From positions 1 to 14,362 of the forward strand of contig JBAWVR010000022.1 of the NCBI GenBank assembly GCA_037147155.1: DNA of 14,362 bases, written 5' to 3'. The notes under the pieces were generated by a model. It was not told the origin of the DNA. It searched no databases and worked only from the letters and a program-made list of their open reading frames with translations. Positions within the stretch are counted from its first letter, which is position 1. Every line of letters starts with the position of its first letter. Below are positions 1-6,331 of the stretch, one piece after another. The stretch comes from JBAWVR01 sp037147155. GTDB lineage: Bacteria; Patescibacteriota; Minisyncoccia; Phycocordibacterales; GWA1-40-21. A program made the position numbers and the translations under genes.

Positions 1-275
1 AGTGTAAATAATACTGTTGAAATATATACTATTTTATTATCACTAATCAGATATTTTTTAATAATCCTAAGGGAAGAAAAATACACGCCAACAGAAATAG
101 AAATAATAAAGATTGCATGGAGTATGACAGTATTGAGAAAAACACTCATCTCTGGATTCGAAAAGAAAGAATTCAACATCAGAGATATTATTATAAAAGT
201 CGCCAGACCAAATATGAAAACTTGTAAAAAATGTATAATAGCCAACATCCAACCAGCTGTTTTTGTTTTTTCCAT
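1..275 (-). CDS. Membrane protein of unknown function, C-terminus cut by window edge
   Basis: An open frame starts at ATG 275 and runs off the left edge without a stop, giving 91 residues. The product begins MEKTKTAGWMLAIIHFLQVF. Two strongly hydrophobic stretches, about residues 9-34 and 48-69, look like membrane helices, with a short polar link containing NPEM between them. A third hydrophobic run (IVYISTVLFT) begins at the edge after a basic patch, LRIIKKYLISDNK. No family is recognised. The gene follows the rplE terminator and has its own extended -10 promoter six bases before the ATG, so it is probably transcribed separately and leaderless. The continuous frame, fitting hydrophobicity profile and well-placed promoter support it. 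A 61-codon frame at 67-252 on the same strand is a shadow. Confidence 0.7.
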   Translation of the reverse strand, partial: MEKTKTAGWMLAIIHFLQVFIFGLATFIIISLMLNSFFSNPEMSVFLNTVILHAIFIISISVGVYFSSLRIIKKYLISDNKIVYISTVLFT

Positions 276-281
276 ATAAAT

Positions 282-290
282 ATTATAACA
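282..290 (-). promoter_or_regulatory. Extended -10 promoter of the left-edge membrane gene
   Basis: TGT followed by a perfect TATAAT (287-282) is an extended -10 element. No convincing -35 is present; the expected place falls in the rplE terminator. Six bases separate the -10 from ATG 275, so the +1 is predicted at the A of the start codon. Confidence 0.65.
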
Positions 291-294
291 CAAT

Positions 295-330
295 AAAACA
301 AAAAACCGCCGAGTGGCGGTTTTTTGTTTT
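295..330 (-). terminator. Terminator of the rpsS-rplE operon
   Basis: A perfect 16-bp stem (295-310 with 315-330), loop GAGT, contains GGCGG followed on the minus strand by TTTTTTGTTTT. It begins one base after the rplE stop codon. The A-tract paired to the T-tract suggests it also works on the plus strand. It marks the end of the r-protein unit after L5. Confidence 0.9.
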
Positions 331-331
331 T

Positions 332-898
332 TTAGTCCTTCTTAAAAGGAAAACCTAGGTAAGTGAAATATTTTTTAGCTTCAGCTGCAGTCTTCGCAGT
401 TGTGGTGAAGGTAATAGACATTCCGAAGACATCCTTGATTTCTTCGTCAGCAGTTTCTGGGAAGATGGTGTTCTCCTTGATACCCATAGAATAGTTTCCC
501 ATACTATCAATACCATTTGATGAAATACCGCGGAAGTCACGAGTACGAGGCAAAGCCACGTTCAAGAGCTTGTCGATAAAGGCATTCATTCTTTTACCAC
601 GGAGGGTAACTTGAAGACCAACAGGATCACCTTGGCGAACCTTGAAAGAAGCGACTGATTTCTTTGAGCCACGAACAGCAGCTTTCTGACCAGTGATTTT
701 CATCAAACGATCAGCAATCAATTCACCCTTCTTCTTGTCTTTTAATGAACCAGTACCAACGTTAACAATCACTTTCATGATCTTCGGGGTCTGCATTGAG
801 CTGGTGTAACCCATCTCTCCTTTCAAAGCCTCAAAGGCTTTAGCCTGACTTTCAATTATACTACTCATTGTTTTGGCCAACCGGGGATGTTTGTGCAT
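332..898 (-). CDS. rplE: 50S ribosomal protein L5
   Basis: L5 sits in the central protuberance of the large subunit and binds 5S rRNA. The family signature region GYTSSMQTPKIMKVIVNVGTG corresponds to the E. coli N-terminal core, and the C-terminal part has the conserved TRDFRGIS segment and the DVFGMSITFTT strand. Length is 188 residues from ATG 898, or 178 from the second Met (ATG 868), which matches the usual 178-180. The start is uncertain: AGGGA lies only two bases before ATG 898, and nothing SD-like precedes 868. A 164-base structured gap separates it from rplX. It is the last gene of its operon; rpsN, rpsH and rplF, which normally follow, are absent. Confidence 0.97.
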   Translation of the reverse strand: MHKHPRLAKTMSSIIESQAKAFEALKGEMGYTSSMQTPKIMKVIVNVGTGSLKDKKKGELIADRLMKITGQKAAVRGSKKSVASFKVRQGDPVGLQVTLRGKRMNAFIDKLLNVALPRTRDFRGISSNGIDSMGNYSMGIKENTIFPETADEEIKDVFGMSITFTTTAKTAAEAKKYFTYLGFPFKKD

Positions 899-930
899 TT
901 CCCTGCTGACGAATTAATTTATTAATATTT

Positions 931-1063
931 ACCCGGTTGTGAGATTTGGCATTGTTTTTTCAAAACAAACCACTTTGACATCAAGCTTACTTTTTCTCAA
1001 CGAGATCAAGTTGCTTGGCTTACTTAAAAGCTTTGCTTTTGATGCCAAATTCTACAACGGGGT
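931..1063. repeat. 133-base element with 22-base imperfect inverted ends, between rplX and rplE
   Basis: The left end (931-952) and the reverse complement of the right end (1042-1063) match at 18 of 22 bases, with the shared core TTTGGCAT. Inside are smaller hairpins, for example AAAAGC-TTT-GCTTTT at 1026-1040. It could be a MITE-like insertion or an RNA structure in the operon transcript. The right end reaches the last base of the rplX stop codon. No credible coding frame lies inside. Confidence 0.55.
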
Positions 1064-1362
1064 TAGATTTCCTTTCCAGTCTTCTTGCTCACACGAACAG
1101 TCTTTCCGGAAATTTCTTTGCGTCCAACACGAACGCGTTTACCACCTTCCATAAGCATCACATTGGAAGCGTCGATTGGCATAGCCTTCTCAACAGTCTG
1201 TCCTTTCTGATTTTGCTTGGTTGGGCGCTGGCGCTTTTTGATAAGGTTGTATCCTTCAACAATCACTTTACCTAGTTCAGGAAAGGTTTTGACCACTTTA
1301 CCGGTCTTGCCTTTATCCTTACCAGCGATAATTATGACATTGTCATTCTTTTTGATTTTCAT
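1063..1362 (-). CDS. rplX: 50S ribosomal protein L24
   Basis: L24 is an assembly-initiating protein that binds the 5' part of 23S rRNA. The N-terminal KOW motif is clear (KKNDNVIIIAGKDKGKTGKV, residues 4-23), followed by EGYNLIKKRQRPT and the conserved MPIDASNVML segment. Length is 99 residues, close to the usual 100-105. It lies 25 bases after rplN. The spacer before the ATG is A/T-rich with no SD. The downstream gap to rplE is unusually long and carries an inverted-repeat element. Confidence 0.97.
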   Translation of the reverse strand: MKIKKNDNVIIIAGKDKGKTGKVVKTFPELGKVIVEGYNLIKKRQRPTKQNQKGQTVEKAMPIDASNVMLMEGGKRVRVGRKEISGKTVRVSKKTGKEI

Positions 1363-1387
1363 AGTTTTGTTTATTTAAATTAAAGAA

Positions 1388-1762
1388 TTAGACAATTTCT
1401 GGAGCTAATGAAGCAATCTTCTGGAAACCTTTTTCAGCGATTTCACGTGGGATTGGTCCGAAGACACGGCCAGCTAGAGGATCGATTTTCTTACTCTTTT
1501 CTAGGATCACAACTGCATTTTCATCAAAGCGGATGTATGAGCCATCAGCACGACGATATGGAGCTTTCTGACGAACAACGACAGCGACGAGAATATCCTT
1601 CTTCTTCACAGCTTTGCGTGGTTCGGCTTTTTGGACAGACAAGATAACCAATTCACCAATTCCAGCATAACGCTTCTTTGATGAACCGAGAACCTTGAAA
1701 ATGCGTCCGATTTTTCCACCGGAGTTGTCCGCAATATTCACGATAGTTCTTGTTTGAATCAT
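1388..1762 (-). CDS. rplN: 50S ribosomal protein L14
   Basis: L14 binds 23S rRNA near the subunit interface and forms part of bridge B8. The start MIQTRTIVNIADNSGGKIGR matches the family's ADNSGAK-type signature, with Gly in place of the usual Ala. The middle has VRQKAPYRRADGSYIRFDEN and the end has the conserved GRVFGPIPREI segment. Length is 124 residues, typical of the family. It lies 16 bases after rpsQ in the usual S17-L14-L24-L5 order. No SD precedes the ATG. Confidence 0.98.
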   Translation of the reverse strand: MIQTRTIVNIADNSGGKIGRIFKVLGSSKKRYAGIGELVILSVQKAEPRKAVKKKDILVAVVVRQKAPYRRADGSYIRFDENAVVILEKSKKIDPLAGRVFGPIPREIAEKGFQKIASLAPEIV

Positions 1763-1778
1763 AAATTTTTCTTAAACC

Positions 1779-2060
1779 TTATTTCACCACCACAAAGTGT
1801 TTATCCTTGGACATTGGAGCACATTCAGCAATAGTAACGGTATCCCCGATTTTACAGGTGTTACCAGCATCATGAGCCTTGAACTTCTTGTCAGAAGAAA
1901 GGAATTTGTGATATTTAGGGTGCTTCTTATAATTACCGATCTTGACCACAATTGTATCTTTCATCTTGTCTGAGACGACGACACCAGTGAAGGTCTTTTG
2001 TTTTGAAGCTACAGCTTCTGCTTTTGCTTCTACTTTCTTAGTTGTTTCTTTTTTAGCCAT
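1779..2060 (-). CDS. rpsQ: 30S ribosomal protein S17
   Basis: S17 is a primary 16S rRNA-binding protein of the small subunit body. The OB-fold core is clear: GVVVSDKMKDTIVVKI, then YKKHPKYHKFLSSDKKFKAH, GDTVTIAECAPMSKDKHFVV. The 93-residue product carries an extra N-terminal tail of about 20 residues rich in Lys, Ala and Thr (MAKKETTKKVEAKAEAVASK) before the core. It lies 20 bases after rpmC. The start has only an A/T-rich spacer before it. Confidence 0.97.
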   Translation of the reverse strand: MAKKETTKKVEAKAEAVASKQKTFTGVVVSDKMKDTIVVKIGNYKKHPKYHKFLSSDKKFKAHDAGNTCKIGDTVTIAECAPMSKDKHFVVVK

Positions 2061-2080
2061 ATATTTTGTTCAAATGAGGA

Positions 2081-2266
2081 TTATTTATTTTCCGCAAATG
2101 GCAATTGAGTTTTAATTGTGGCAATTTCTCGGCGCAAATTGCGACCCTCGCGAAGATTTTTGGTCTTGCTACCAGCCAAACCGAAACGAAAGTTTTTCAA
2201 TTCAGTTTGTTTGTCAGCCATCATCTTCAAAAGTTCAGCTTTAGATTTTTTGTTAATTTCAGTCAT
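2081..2266 (-). CDS. rpmC: 50S ribosomal protein L29
   Basis: L29 is a small helical hairpin protein near the exit tunnel, next to L23. The 61-residue product shows the family pattern: KSKAELLKMMADKQTELKNF as the first helix, RFGLAGSKTKNLREGRNLRR at the turn, then a second helix REIATIKTQL. Length is typical (60-70). It sits between rplP and rpsQ with gaps of 10 and 20 bases, the classical position. Confidence 0.95.
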   Translation of the reverse strand: MTEINKKSKAELLKMMADKQTELKNFRFGLAGSKTKNLREGRNLRREIATIKTQLPFAENK

Positions 2267-2276
2267 AATTTTGAAG

Positions 2277-2699
2277 TTAGATTTCGCGACTAATTATCTT
2301 GGTACGGATAGACATTTTAGTACCAGCTTTTCTCAAAGCTTCTTTGCCGATTTCGGCAGTGGTACCGTCCAATTCAAAGATAACGCGCCCTGGACGGATA
2401 ACACAGACATAACCCTGAGGATCTCCTTTACCCTTACCCATTTTTACTTCGGCTGGCTTCTGAGTATAAGGACGGTCTGGGAAAATACGAGTCCACATTC
2501 TACCGGTCTTACCCATGTTGTGGGCACAAGCCTTACGAGCGGCTTCGATTTCCTGAGAAGTGATGCGACCAGCAGTCATAGCTTTTAGAGCGTATGAACC
2601 AAAAGAGATTTTGGTTCCACGAGTCTCCTTACCTACCTTGTCTGGATGCTCGCGACTAGTCTGCCATTTTCTAAATTTAACTTTTTTTGGAAGTAACAT
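2277..2699 (-). CDS. rplP: 50S ribosomal protein L16
   Basis: L16 helps shape the A-site region of the large subunit. The start MLLPKKVKFRKWQ and the later segments FGSYALKAMTAGRITSQEIE, RMWTRIFPDRPYTQKPAEV, MGKGKGDPQGYVCVIRPGRV and FELDG are all family hallmarks. Length is 140 residues (E. coli 136). It lies 5 bases after rpsC. The preceding spacer TAAATTTT has no SD. Confidence 0.98.
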   Translation of the reverse strand: MLLPKKVKFRKWQTSREHPDKVGKETRGTKISFGSYALKAMTAGRITSQEIEAARKACAHNMGKTGRMWTRIFPDRPYTQKPAEVKMGKGKGDPQGYVCVIRPGRVIFELDGTTAEIGKEALRKAGTKMSIRTKIISREI

Positions 2700-2704
2700 A
2701 AAAT

Positions 2705-3406
2705 TTATTTATTATTAGCAGGCGCAGTGGCTGCAGCCTTGTTCTTGAGATCTTTTTCAAAAATCTCACCCTTGTAAATCCAGACCTTTATACCAATGTC
2801 GCCATAAGTCATGTGTGCTTTTTCACGAGCAAACTGAATATCAGCGCGCAAAGTTTGTAGAGGAACACGACCACGCTTCAATTCTTCAGCACGAGCCATT
2901 TCAGCTCCACCTAGGCGACCGCCCAAGTAGATTTTTACTCCTTTTACTTCACGATTAGCCATAACTTTTTCTACCATTTGCTTCATGACGCGACGGAAAG
3001 GCATACGCTTTTCCAAAGATTCAGCAATCATTTGACCAACGATATCAGCATCAGCTTCTGGGTTTTTGATTTCCTCAAAGTCGAGCTTAAAGTCAGGAGC
3101 CAAAACCAATTTGTTCTTAGCAACGAATTTCAAAATATCAGCCTTGAGTTTCATTACGCCTTCACCATTGCGACCGATAAGGACGCCTGGGCGAGAAGTT
3201 TTGATAATCAAACGGAAGGTTTTTTCGTTTCTTTCCATTTCAATAGAAGAAACATATGAGCCACGGAGTTTCTTTTCCAAGAACTCACGCAACAAGATAT
3301 CGCCTTTCAAGTTTTGACGATAGTCAGCACCGCGAGAAAACCAGCGAGATTTCCAATCTCTGATGATTCCTAGGCGATGAGCATAAGGATGTACTGTGTG
3401 TGACAT
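2705..3406 (-). CDS. rpsC: 30S ribosomal protein S3
   Basis: S3 lies at the mRNA entry of the small subunit. The N-terminus HPYAHRLGIIRDWKSRWF matches the S3 start region. The KH domain has its GxxG loop in GVLIGRNGEGVMKLK (about residues 74-88). The C-terminal domain shows VKIYLGGRLGGAEMARAEEL and LRADIQFAREKAHMTYGDIG. Length is 233 residues, as in E. coli, ending in a short Ala/Lys-rich tail. It lies 5 bases after rplV with no SD, so translational coupling is likely. Confidence 0.98.
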   Translation of the reverse strand: MSHTVHPYAHRLGIIRDWKSRWFSRGADYRQNLKGDILLREFLEKKLRGSYVSSIEMERNEKTFRLIIKTSRPGVLIGRNGEGVMKLKADILKFVAKNKLVLAPDFKLDFEEIKNPEADADIVGQMIAESLEKRMPFRRVMKQMVEKVMANREVKGVKIYLGGRLGGAEMARAEELKRGRVPLQTLRADIQFAREKAHMTYGDIGIKVWIYKGEIFEKDLKNKAAATAPANNK

Positions 3407-3411
3407 AAAAA

Positions 3412-3852
3412 TTATTTAGCTTTTGCAGCTGGCTTAGCTTTTTTAACGGTTTTGACGACCTTAACGACTTTTTTGTCTTCTTTTTTCTCAGCGAGAGCTT
3501 TAGCAGCTTTAACAGGAGCTTCTTTTACGCCCAAAGTCACAATTACGTGGCTAGTGCGCTTACGGATAGGAGCGGATGTTCCACGAGCTCGTGGCATTCT
3601 ACGATATAAAATAGCTCCGCCATCTACGCGGAACTCTTTTACAAACAAAGCTTCTACATCCAAACCGAAGTTATTCTTAGCATTTGCAATAGCGGAAGCA
3701 ATCAATTTCATGAGAGGAGCTGATGCGCGCTTTGGCAAAATAGAAAGTTGATCCATGGCAAAAGATACCGGCTTGCCTTTAACCAATTCTGAGACCAATC
3801 TCACTTTACGTGGTGACTGTCTGTAATCACTCAATTTAGCAGTAATATTCAT
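3412..3852 (-). CDS. rplV: 50S ribosomal protein L22
   Basis: L22 lines the peptide exit tunnel through a long beta hairpin. The globular part is clear (MNITAKLSDYRQSPRKVRLV, later LMKLIASAIANAKNNF). The hairpin region has the conserved GGAILYRRMPRARGTSAPIR. The 146-residue product exceeds the E. coli protein (110) because of a C-terminal tail of about 35 residues rich in Lys, Val and Ala. It sits between rpsS (8-base gap) and rpsC. Confidence 0.97.
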   Translation of the reverse strand: MNITAKLSDYRQSPRKVRLVSELVKGKPVSFAMDQLSILPKRASAPLMKLIASAIANAKNNFGLDVEALFVKEFRVDGGAILYRRMPRARGTSAPIRKRTSHVIVTLGVKEAPVKAAKALAEKKEDKKVVKVVKTVKKAKPAAKAK

Positions 3853-3860
3853 AACAGTTA

Positions 3861-4202
3861 TTATTTCTTAGCTTCCACAGCCGCTTTAGCGGACTTGGCA
3901 GCGGTGATTTCAGCTTCCTTTTTCTTGATATCCAAGTCTTTCTGCATCTTACCACCATGTCTAATAAACTTTCTGGTCGGAGAAAATTCTCCCAAACGGT
4001 GTCCTACCATTTCTTCGGACACTAAAACATCTATGTGTTTTTGGCCATTATATACACCAAAGGTGAAACCAATCATTTCCGGGGCGATTTGAGCACGACG
4101 TACCCATGTTTTAATAATACCCGTTTCGAGAGGCTTCTTACCAACGACTTTTTTTACAAGTCTTTCGTCTATATACGGTCCTTTTTTTATTGATCTTGCC
4201 AT
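3861..4202 (-). CDS. rpsS: 30S ribosomal protein S19
   Basis: S19 lies in the head of the small subunit, beside S13. The start MARSIKKGPYIDERLVKKV is the family signature, so ATG 4202 is chosen. A longer in-frame start at 4268 would cover the promoter. Later segments TWVRRAQIAPEMIGFTFGVY, VSEEMVGHRLGEFSPTRKF and IRHGG are typical. Length is 113 residues against 92 in E. coli; the excess is a Lys/Ala/Glu-rich C-terminal tail. It opens the second half of the split operon, behind a consensus promoter and a GCAA-tetraloop hairpin. Confidence 0.97.
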   Translation of the reverse strand: MARSIKKGPYIDERLVKKVVGKKPLETGIIKTWVRRAQIAPEMIGFTFGVYNGQKHIDVLVSEEMVGHRLGEFSPTRKFIRHGGKMQKDLDIKKKEAEITAAKSAKAAVEAKK

Positions 4203-4213
4203 AATAATTAAAT

Positions 4214-4227
4214 AGCTCTTGCGAGCT
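4214..4227 (-). promoter_or_regulatory. GCAA-tetraloop hairpin in the rpsS leader
   Basis: Arms AGCTC and GAGCT enclose GCAA on the minus strand, a perfect 5-bp stem closed by a GNRA tetraloop. It ends 11 bases before the rpsS ATG, within a predicted leader of about 30 bases. It may stabilise the mRNA end or influence initiation, which has no SD here. Confidence 0.5.
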
Positions 4228-4239
4228 GTATGCGTGAAA

Positions 4240-4268
4240 ATACTAGCAAAGATACGAAATAATGTCAA
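4240..4268 (-). promoter_or_regulatory. Promoter of rpsS-rplE
   Basis: A perfect -35 TTGACA (4268-4263), a 17-base spacer and a -10 TAGTAT (4245-4240) form a near-consensus sigma-70-type promoter. The +1 is predicted near 4233, about 30 bases before the rpsS ATG. It lets the second half of the split r-protein operon be transcribed independently of tuf-rplB. Confidence 0.75.
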
Positions 4269-4444
4269 ATAACTTTAGGTTTTCGGGAGACTGTTTGACC
4301 CGGTTTTGTTCGTATGGTGTAATTTGACCCAAAAAGCCTTTAGAAACACCAAAATGGGATGGATTTCAAAATGGTCAAAAAGTGTTTAAAAAAGTAATAT
4401 TTACATATAATAATACTCTCGCCCACTTTTAACCTATAGTATGT

Positions 4445-4473
4445 TTGATGCGTTGGCTAAAGTTTAGTATGAT
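4445..4473 (+). promoter_or_regulatory. Promoter of the 32-residue membrane-peptide gene
   Basis: -35 TTGATG (4445-4450), a 17-base spacer and -10 TATGAT (4468-4473) predict a +1 near 4480. That would give a leader of about 37 bases including the SD AGGAG at 4506-4510. Confidence 0.55.
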
Positions 4474-4516
4474 TTAGTCTGATTTGCCCTTTCTAAACCA
4501 CACTTAGGAGACAAAC

Positions 4517-4615
4517 ATGCTAACCAAAACCTTATGTATTATAGGTGTAATTGCCGTGGTGATTTTACTGATTATCTGGATTTGGTTGGGAAAATCACCC
4601 CACTTTGACCAATGA
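4517..4615 (+). CDS. 32-residue single-span membrane peptide
   Basis: The frame from ATG 4517 encodes a very short protein. Residues 6-24 (LCIIGVIAVVILLIIWIWL) form one uninterrupted hydrophobic helix, flanked by MLTKT at the start and the polar tail GKSPHFDQ. A perfect SD, AGGAG, lies six bases upstream, unlike most other genes here. A promoter (4445-4473) and an intrinsic terminator (4647-4668) bracket it, so it has all the parts of a separate small transcript of about 190 bases. No family is recognised. The form resembles small regulatory membrane peptides and type I toxins, but I saw no clear antisense promoter, so function stays open. I am fairly confident it is expressed. Confidence 0.65.
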   Translation: MLTKTLCIIGVIAVVILLIIWIWLGKSPHFDQ

Positions 4616-4646
4616 TGAAGTGCCTCTTTATTCCAAGCCCTCCCTC

Positions 4647-4668
4647 ACCCGCTATTCTAGCGGGTTTT
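4647..4668 (+). terminator. Terminator of the membrane-peptide gene
   Basis: A perfect 7-bp stem ACCCGCT/AGCGGGT with loop ATTCT is followed by TTT (the T-tract begins inside the stem). It lies 31 bases after the small gene's stop and 39 bases before the next start. Confidence 0.75.
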
Positions 4669-4706
4669 ACTATACCAATTCCCTTTCTGGTTAGATTGCG
4701 GTAGAA

Positions 4707-5684
4707 TTGAAATACTTAATAATTACAAAATATATGCCACCAACATCATTTGATTCACCTTCAAAACAACACTGCGAAGATTTAGGAGGAAGTATATTAA
4801 AATTACTCGAAATAATCGGCCGCCCTAAAATTGAAGTGGATTTTGAGCATTTTATTGATTTGTATAAGAAAGAAAAAATTGAGGAAGACAGAAAGGAATT
4901 AGCGAGGCTTAAAGCTATTTTTAAAAAAGACAGCGAGGAGGGTGGCTATGACTTGAAATATAATCAGATGCTAGGAAGGACTTTTGAAGTACTCGTGCGT
5001 TATTGTATCAGCAAAAAGGAATGGCTTGGTAAAAATGTGGAAATCGTGCCTGTATCAGAATTTGATGATGTAAAAAACGGTATAGATATATTGCTGAAGT
5101 TTATTCAGGCTGGGAATAATATTAACTTCTTGGCTTTAGGTATCGACCTCACCATGAGTCATCACCTTTTTGACAAATTAAATCGAATCAAAAGTGAGAT
5201 AGACCAAGGTCATTTGGCCAAGATGGATTACTTTTTAGATGGCAACCACAAGGGACAGGTCTCCAACATTCCTAGAACTATCGTAGGTATTGATAAGGAC
5301 TTGATTGTAAAACTCATGGAATCAATTACGACTGGTATGGCCGATGCTGTTAACGATAAGAAAATAAAATATTTGATACTTAGAGAATCAGAGATACAAC
5401 TGGAAATATATCAAAAATATGCGTTAAATAGATCCAAGATTGAATCAGAAAAAGCTAAGGAACTTATGAAAGCCGGTAGACTGGAGGAGGCACAAAAAAC
5501 CCTCGAGCTCTCGAGTAAACAAATATCAATTGCCGAAAAACTAGGTACAGACCTGAGAATTGTTCTTGATCTACAAGCAAAGCACACAGACTCAATGTCT
5601 CCAAACACCAGAGCAGACATACTCGACAAAGATACAGTGTTCAAAGAGATGCAGAAACTATTGTTTTCCATTTTCCAATACTAA
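4707..5684 (+). CDS. Uncharacterised 325-residue protein, possibly nuclease-fold
   Basis: I do not recognise this family. The frame opens after a stop at 4692. TTG 4707 gives 325 residues; the first ATG is at 4734 (316 residues). Neither has a good SD, so the start is uncertain. No signal peptide or membrane helix is seen. Residues 45-75 are charged and helical. Residues 112-150 alternate beta-like strands and acidic positions: EIVPVSEFDD, GIDILLKF, LALGIDLT. Asp127 and Asp147 sit where the acidic residues of a PD-(D/E)XK fold would be, but the Lys of the motif is replaced by Thr, so this is only a guess. Residues 240-275 are rich in Glu, Lys and Leu and look like a coiled coil. A strong bidirectional terminator follows. 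Confidence 0.8.
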   Translation: MKYLIITKYMPPTSFDSPSKQHCEDLGGSILKLLEIIGRPKIEVDFEHFIDLYKKEKIEEDRKELARLKAIFKKDSEEGGYDLKYNQMLGRTFEVLVRYCISKKEWLGKNVEIVPVSEFDDVKNGIDILLKFIQAGNNINFLALGIDLTMSHHLFDKLNRIKSEIDQGHLAKMDYFLDGNHKGQVSNIPRTIVGIDKDLIVKLMESITTGMADAVNDKKIKYLILRESEIQLEIYQKYALNRSKIESEKAKELMKAGRLEEAQKTLELSSKQISIAEKLGTDLRIVLDLQAKHTDSMSPNTRADILDKDTVFKEMQKLLFSIFQY

Positions 5685-5691
5685 TCTAAAG

Positions 5692-5725
5692 ACAAAACCC
5701 GCGCGGACTACCGCGCGGGTTTTGT
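5692..5725. terminator. Bidirectional terminator, first copy of a 34-base inverted pair
   Basis: A perfect 15-bp stem, ACAAAACCCGCGCGG and its complement, closes on loop ACTA. It lies between the convergent ends of the 325-residue gene (plus) and the GNAT gene (minus) and fits both. An exact reverse-complement copy lies at 7355-7388. Confidence 0.9.
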
Positions 5726-5733
5726 TATTTACT

Positions 5734-6264
5734 TTACTTACCCTTCAAAACCATTTCCATTTCCTCCAACACTCTAGTATTGGCTTTCTTGCCGGTTTCC
5801 ACAAAGCCAATTTTTTTATAAAAATTGATAGCTGGAATATTACCACAGTAAACATCTAAATAAGTATCCTTGGTAAAATCTAAAAAGCCTTTTGCAGCTT
5901 GCCACATCTGAGTAGCAATTCCCCTGCTCTGGAATTCTGGCAGAACAAAAGAAGCTTGAAGCATGTTTCTATCTTCACCTCTCTCAACGTAGCAAAAGCC
6001 AACAATTTTATCCCCCACTTTAACTACTAACATTTTTTCATTTTCGGTTAGAGCAGCTATATTGTTTTCAATCTTTTTAATTGATTCTTCTGATGTAGAT
6101 TCTTTAAATTTTTTCTCAATATCTTCGGGACTTTTCCCACCATTAATATACACAGACCTTGAAGCCTCGTTCATTAAATTCTGTATCTCCAAAGCGTCCT
6201 CTGGCTGGACTGGCACTATTTCTAAATTCTCATTTTGTTCTTTTTCTAATTCAATATTTGGCAT
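5734..6264 (-). CDS. GNAT-family N-acetyltransferase
   Basis: The product is predicted to transfer an acetyl group from acetyl-CoA to an amine; the substrate cannot be read from sequence. Residues 80-90 (VVKVGDKIVGF) form the usual strand pair. Motif A is at about 104-120 (ASFVLPEFQSRGIATQM), with the Q-x-x-G-x-A pyrophosphate loop QSRGIA. Motif B is at about 141-158, with NIPAINFYKKIGFVETG ending in the typical FY-x-x-x-GF. Length is 176 residues with a longer N-terminal part (1-70) that may form the substrate-side region. The gene has its own extended -10 promoter six bases from the ATG, directly behind the terminator of the TrmB-like gene. Cytosolic by prediction. Confidence 0.88.
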   Translation of the reverse strand: MPNIELEKEQNENLEIVPVQPEDALEIQNLMNEASRSVYINGGKSPEDIEKKFKESTSEESIKKIENNIAALTENEKMLVVKVGDKIVGFCYVERGEDRNMLQASFVLPEFQSRGIATQMWQAAKGFLDFTKDTYLDVYCGNIPAINFYKKIGFVETGKKANTRVLEEMEMVLKGK

Positions 6265-6270
6265 GAGGAA

Positions 6271-6279
6271 ATTATAACA
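6271..6279 (-). promoter_or_regulatory. Extended -10 promoter of the GNAT gene
   Basis: TGT plus perfect TATAAT (6276-6271), then TTCCTC and ATG 6264. The six-base gap puts +1 at the A of ATG. A weak -35, TTGTTT, lies 16 bases upstream and overlaps the T-tract of the preceding terminator. Confidence 0.7.
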
Positions 6280-6294
6280 CTAGAGCACAGCAAA

Positions 6295-6324
6295 ACAAAA
6301 ACTGCTCGCGCGAGCAGGTTTTGT
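6295..6324 (-). terminator. Terminator of the TrmB-like regulator gene
   Basis: A self-complementary core CTGCTCGCGCGAGCAG (6302-6317) is extended by ACAAAA paired to TTTTGT with one A/G mismatch. On the minus strand it is followed by more T residues. It starts 7 bases after the regulator's stop codon and leads directly into the GNAT promoter. Confidence 0.85.
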
Positions 6325-6331
6325 ATATTTT

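Larger units (their letters stand above)
4203..4516. other. Intergenic region with divergent promoters
   Basis: This 314-base stretch lies between rpsS and the small membrane-peptide gene. It holds the rpsS promoter on the minus strand. On the plus strand there are two candidate promoters: TTGACC-17-TGTAAT at 4295-4323 and TTGATG-17-TATGAT at 4445-4473. TTTGACCC occurs twice, 29 bases apart (4294, 4323). No coding frame of substance is visible apart from an 11-codon frame starting near 4351, which I do not call. Confidence 0.6.

Noticed and set aside
67..252. 61-codon minus-strand frame
   Set aside because: It is out of frame with a longer, hydrophobic frame from ATG 275 that has its own promoter and continues past the edge.
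4203..4268. Longer N-terminus for S19
   Set aside because: MARSIKKGPYIDERL is the family start, and the upstream bases hold a consensus promoter and a hairpin.
4517..4670. Type I toxin-antitoxin system for the 32-residue peptide
   Set aside because: The peptide fits in size and hydrophobicity, but no convincing antisense promoter was found, so the label is not used.
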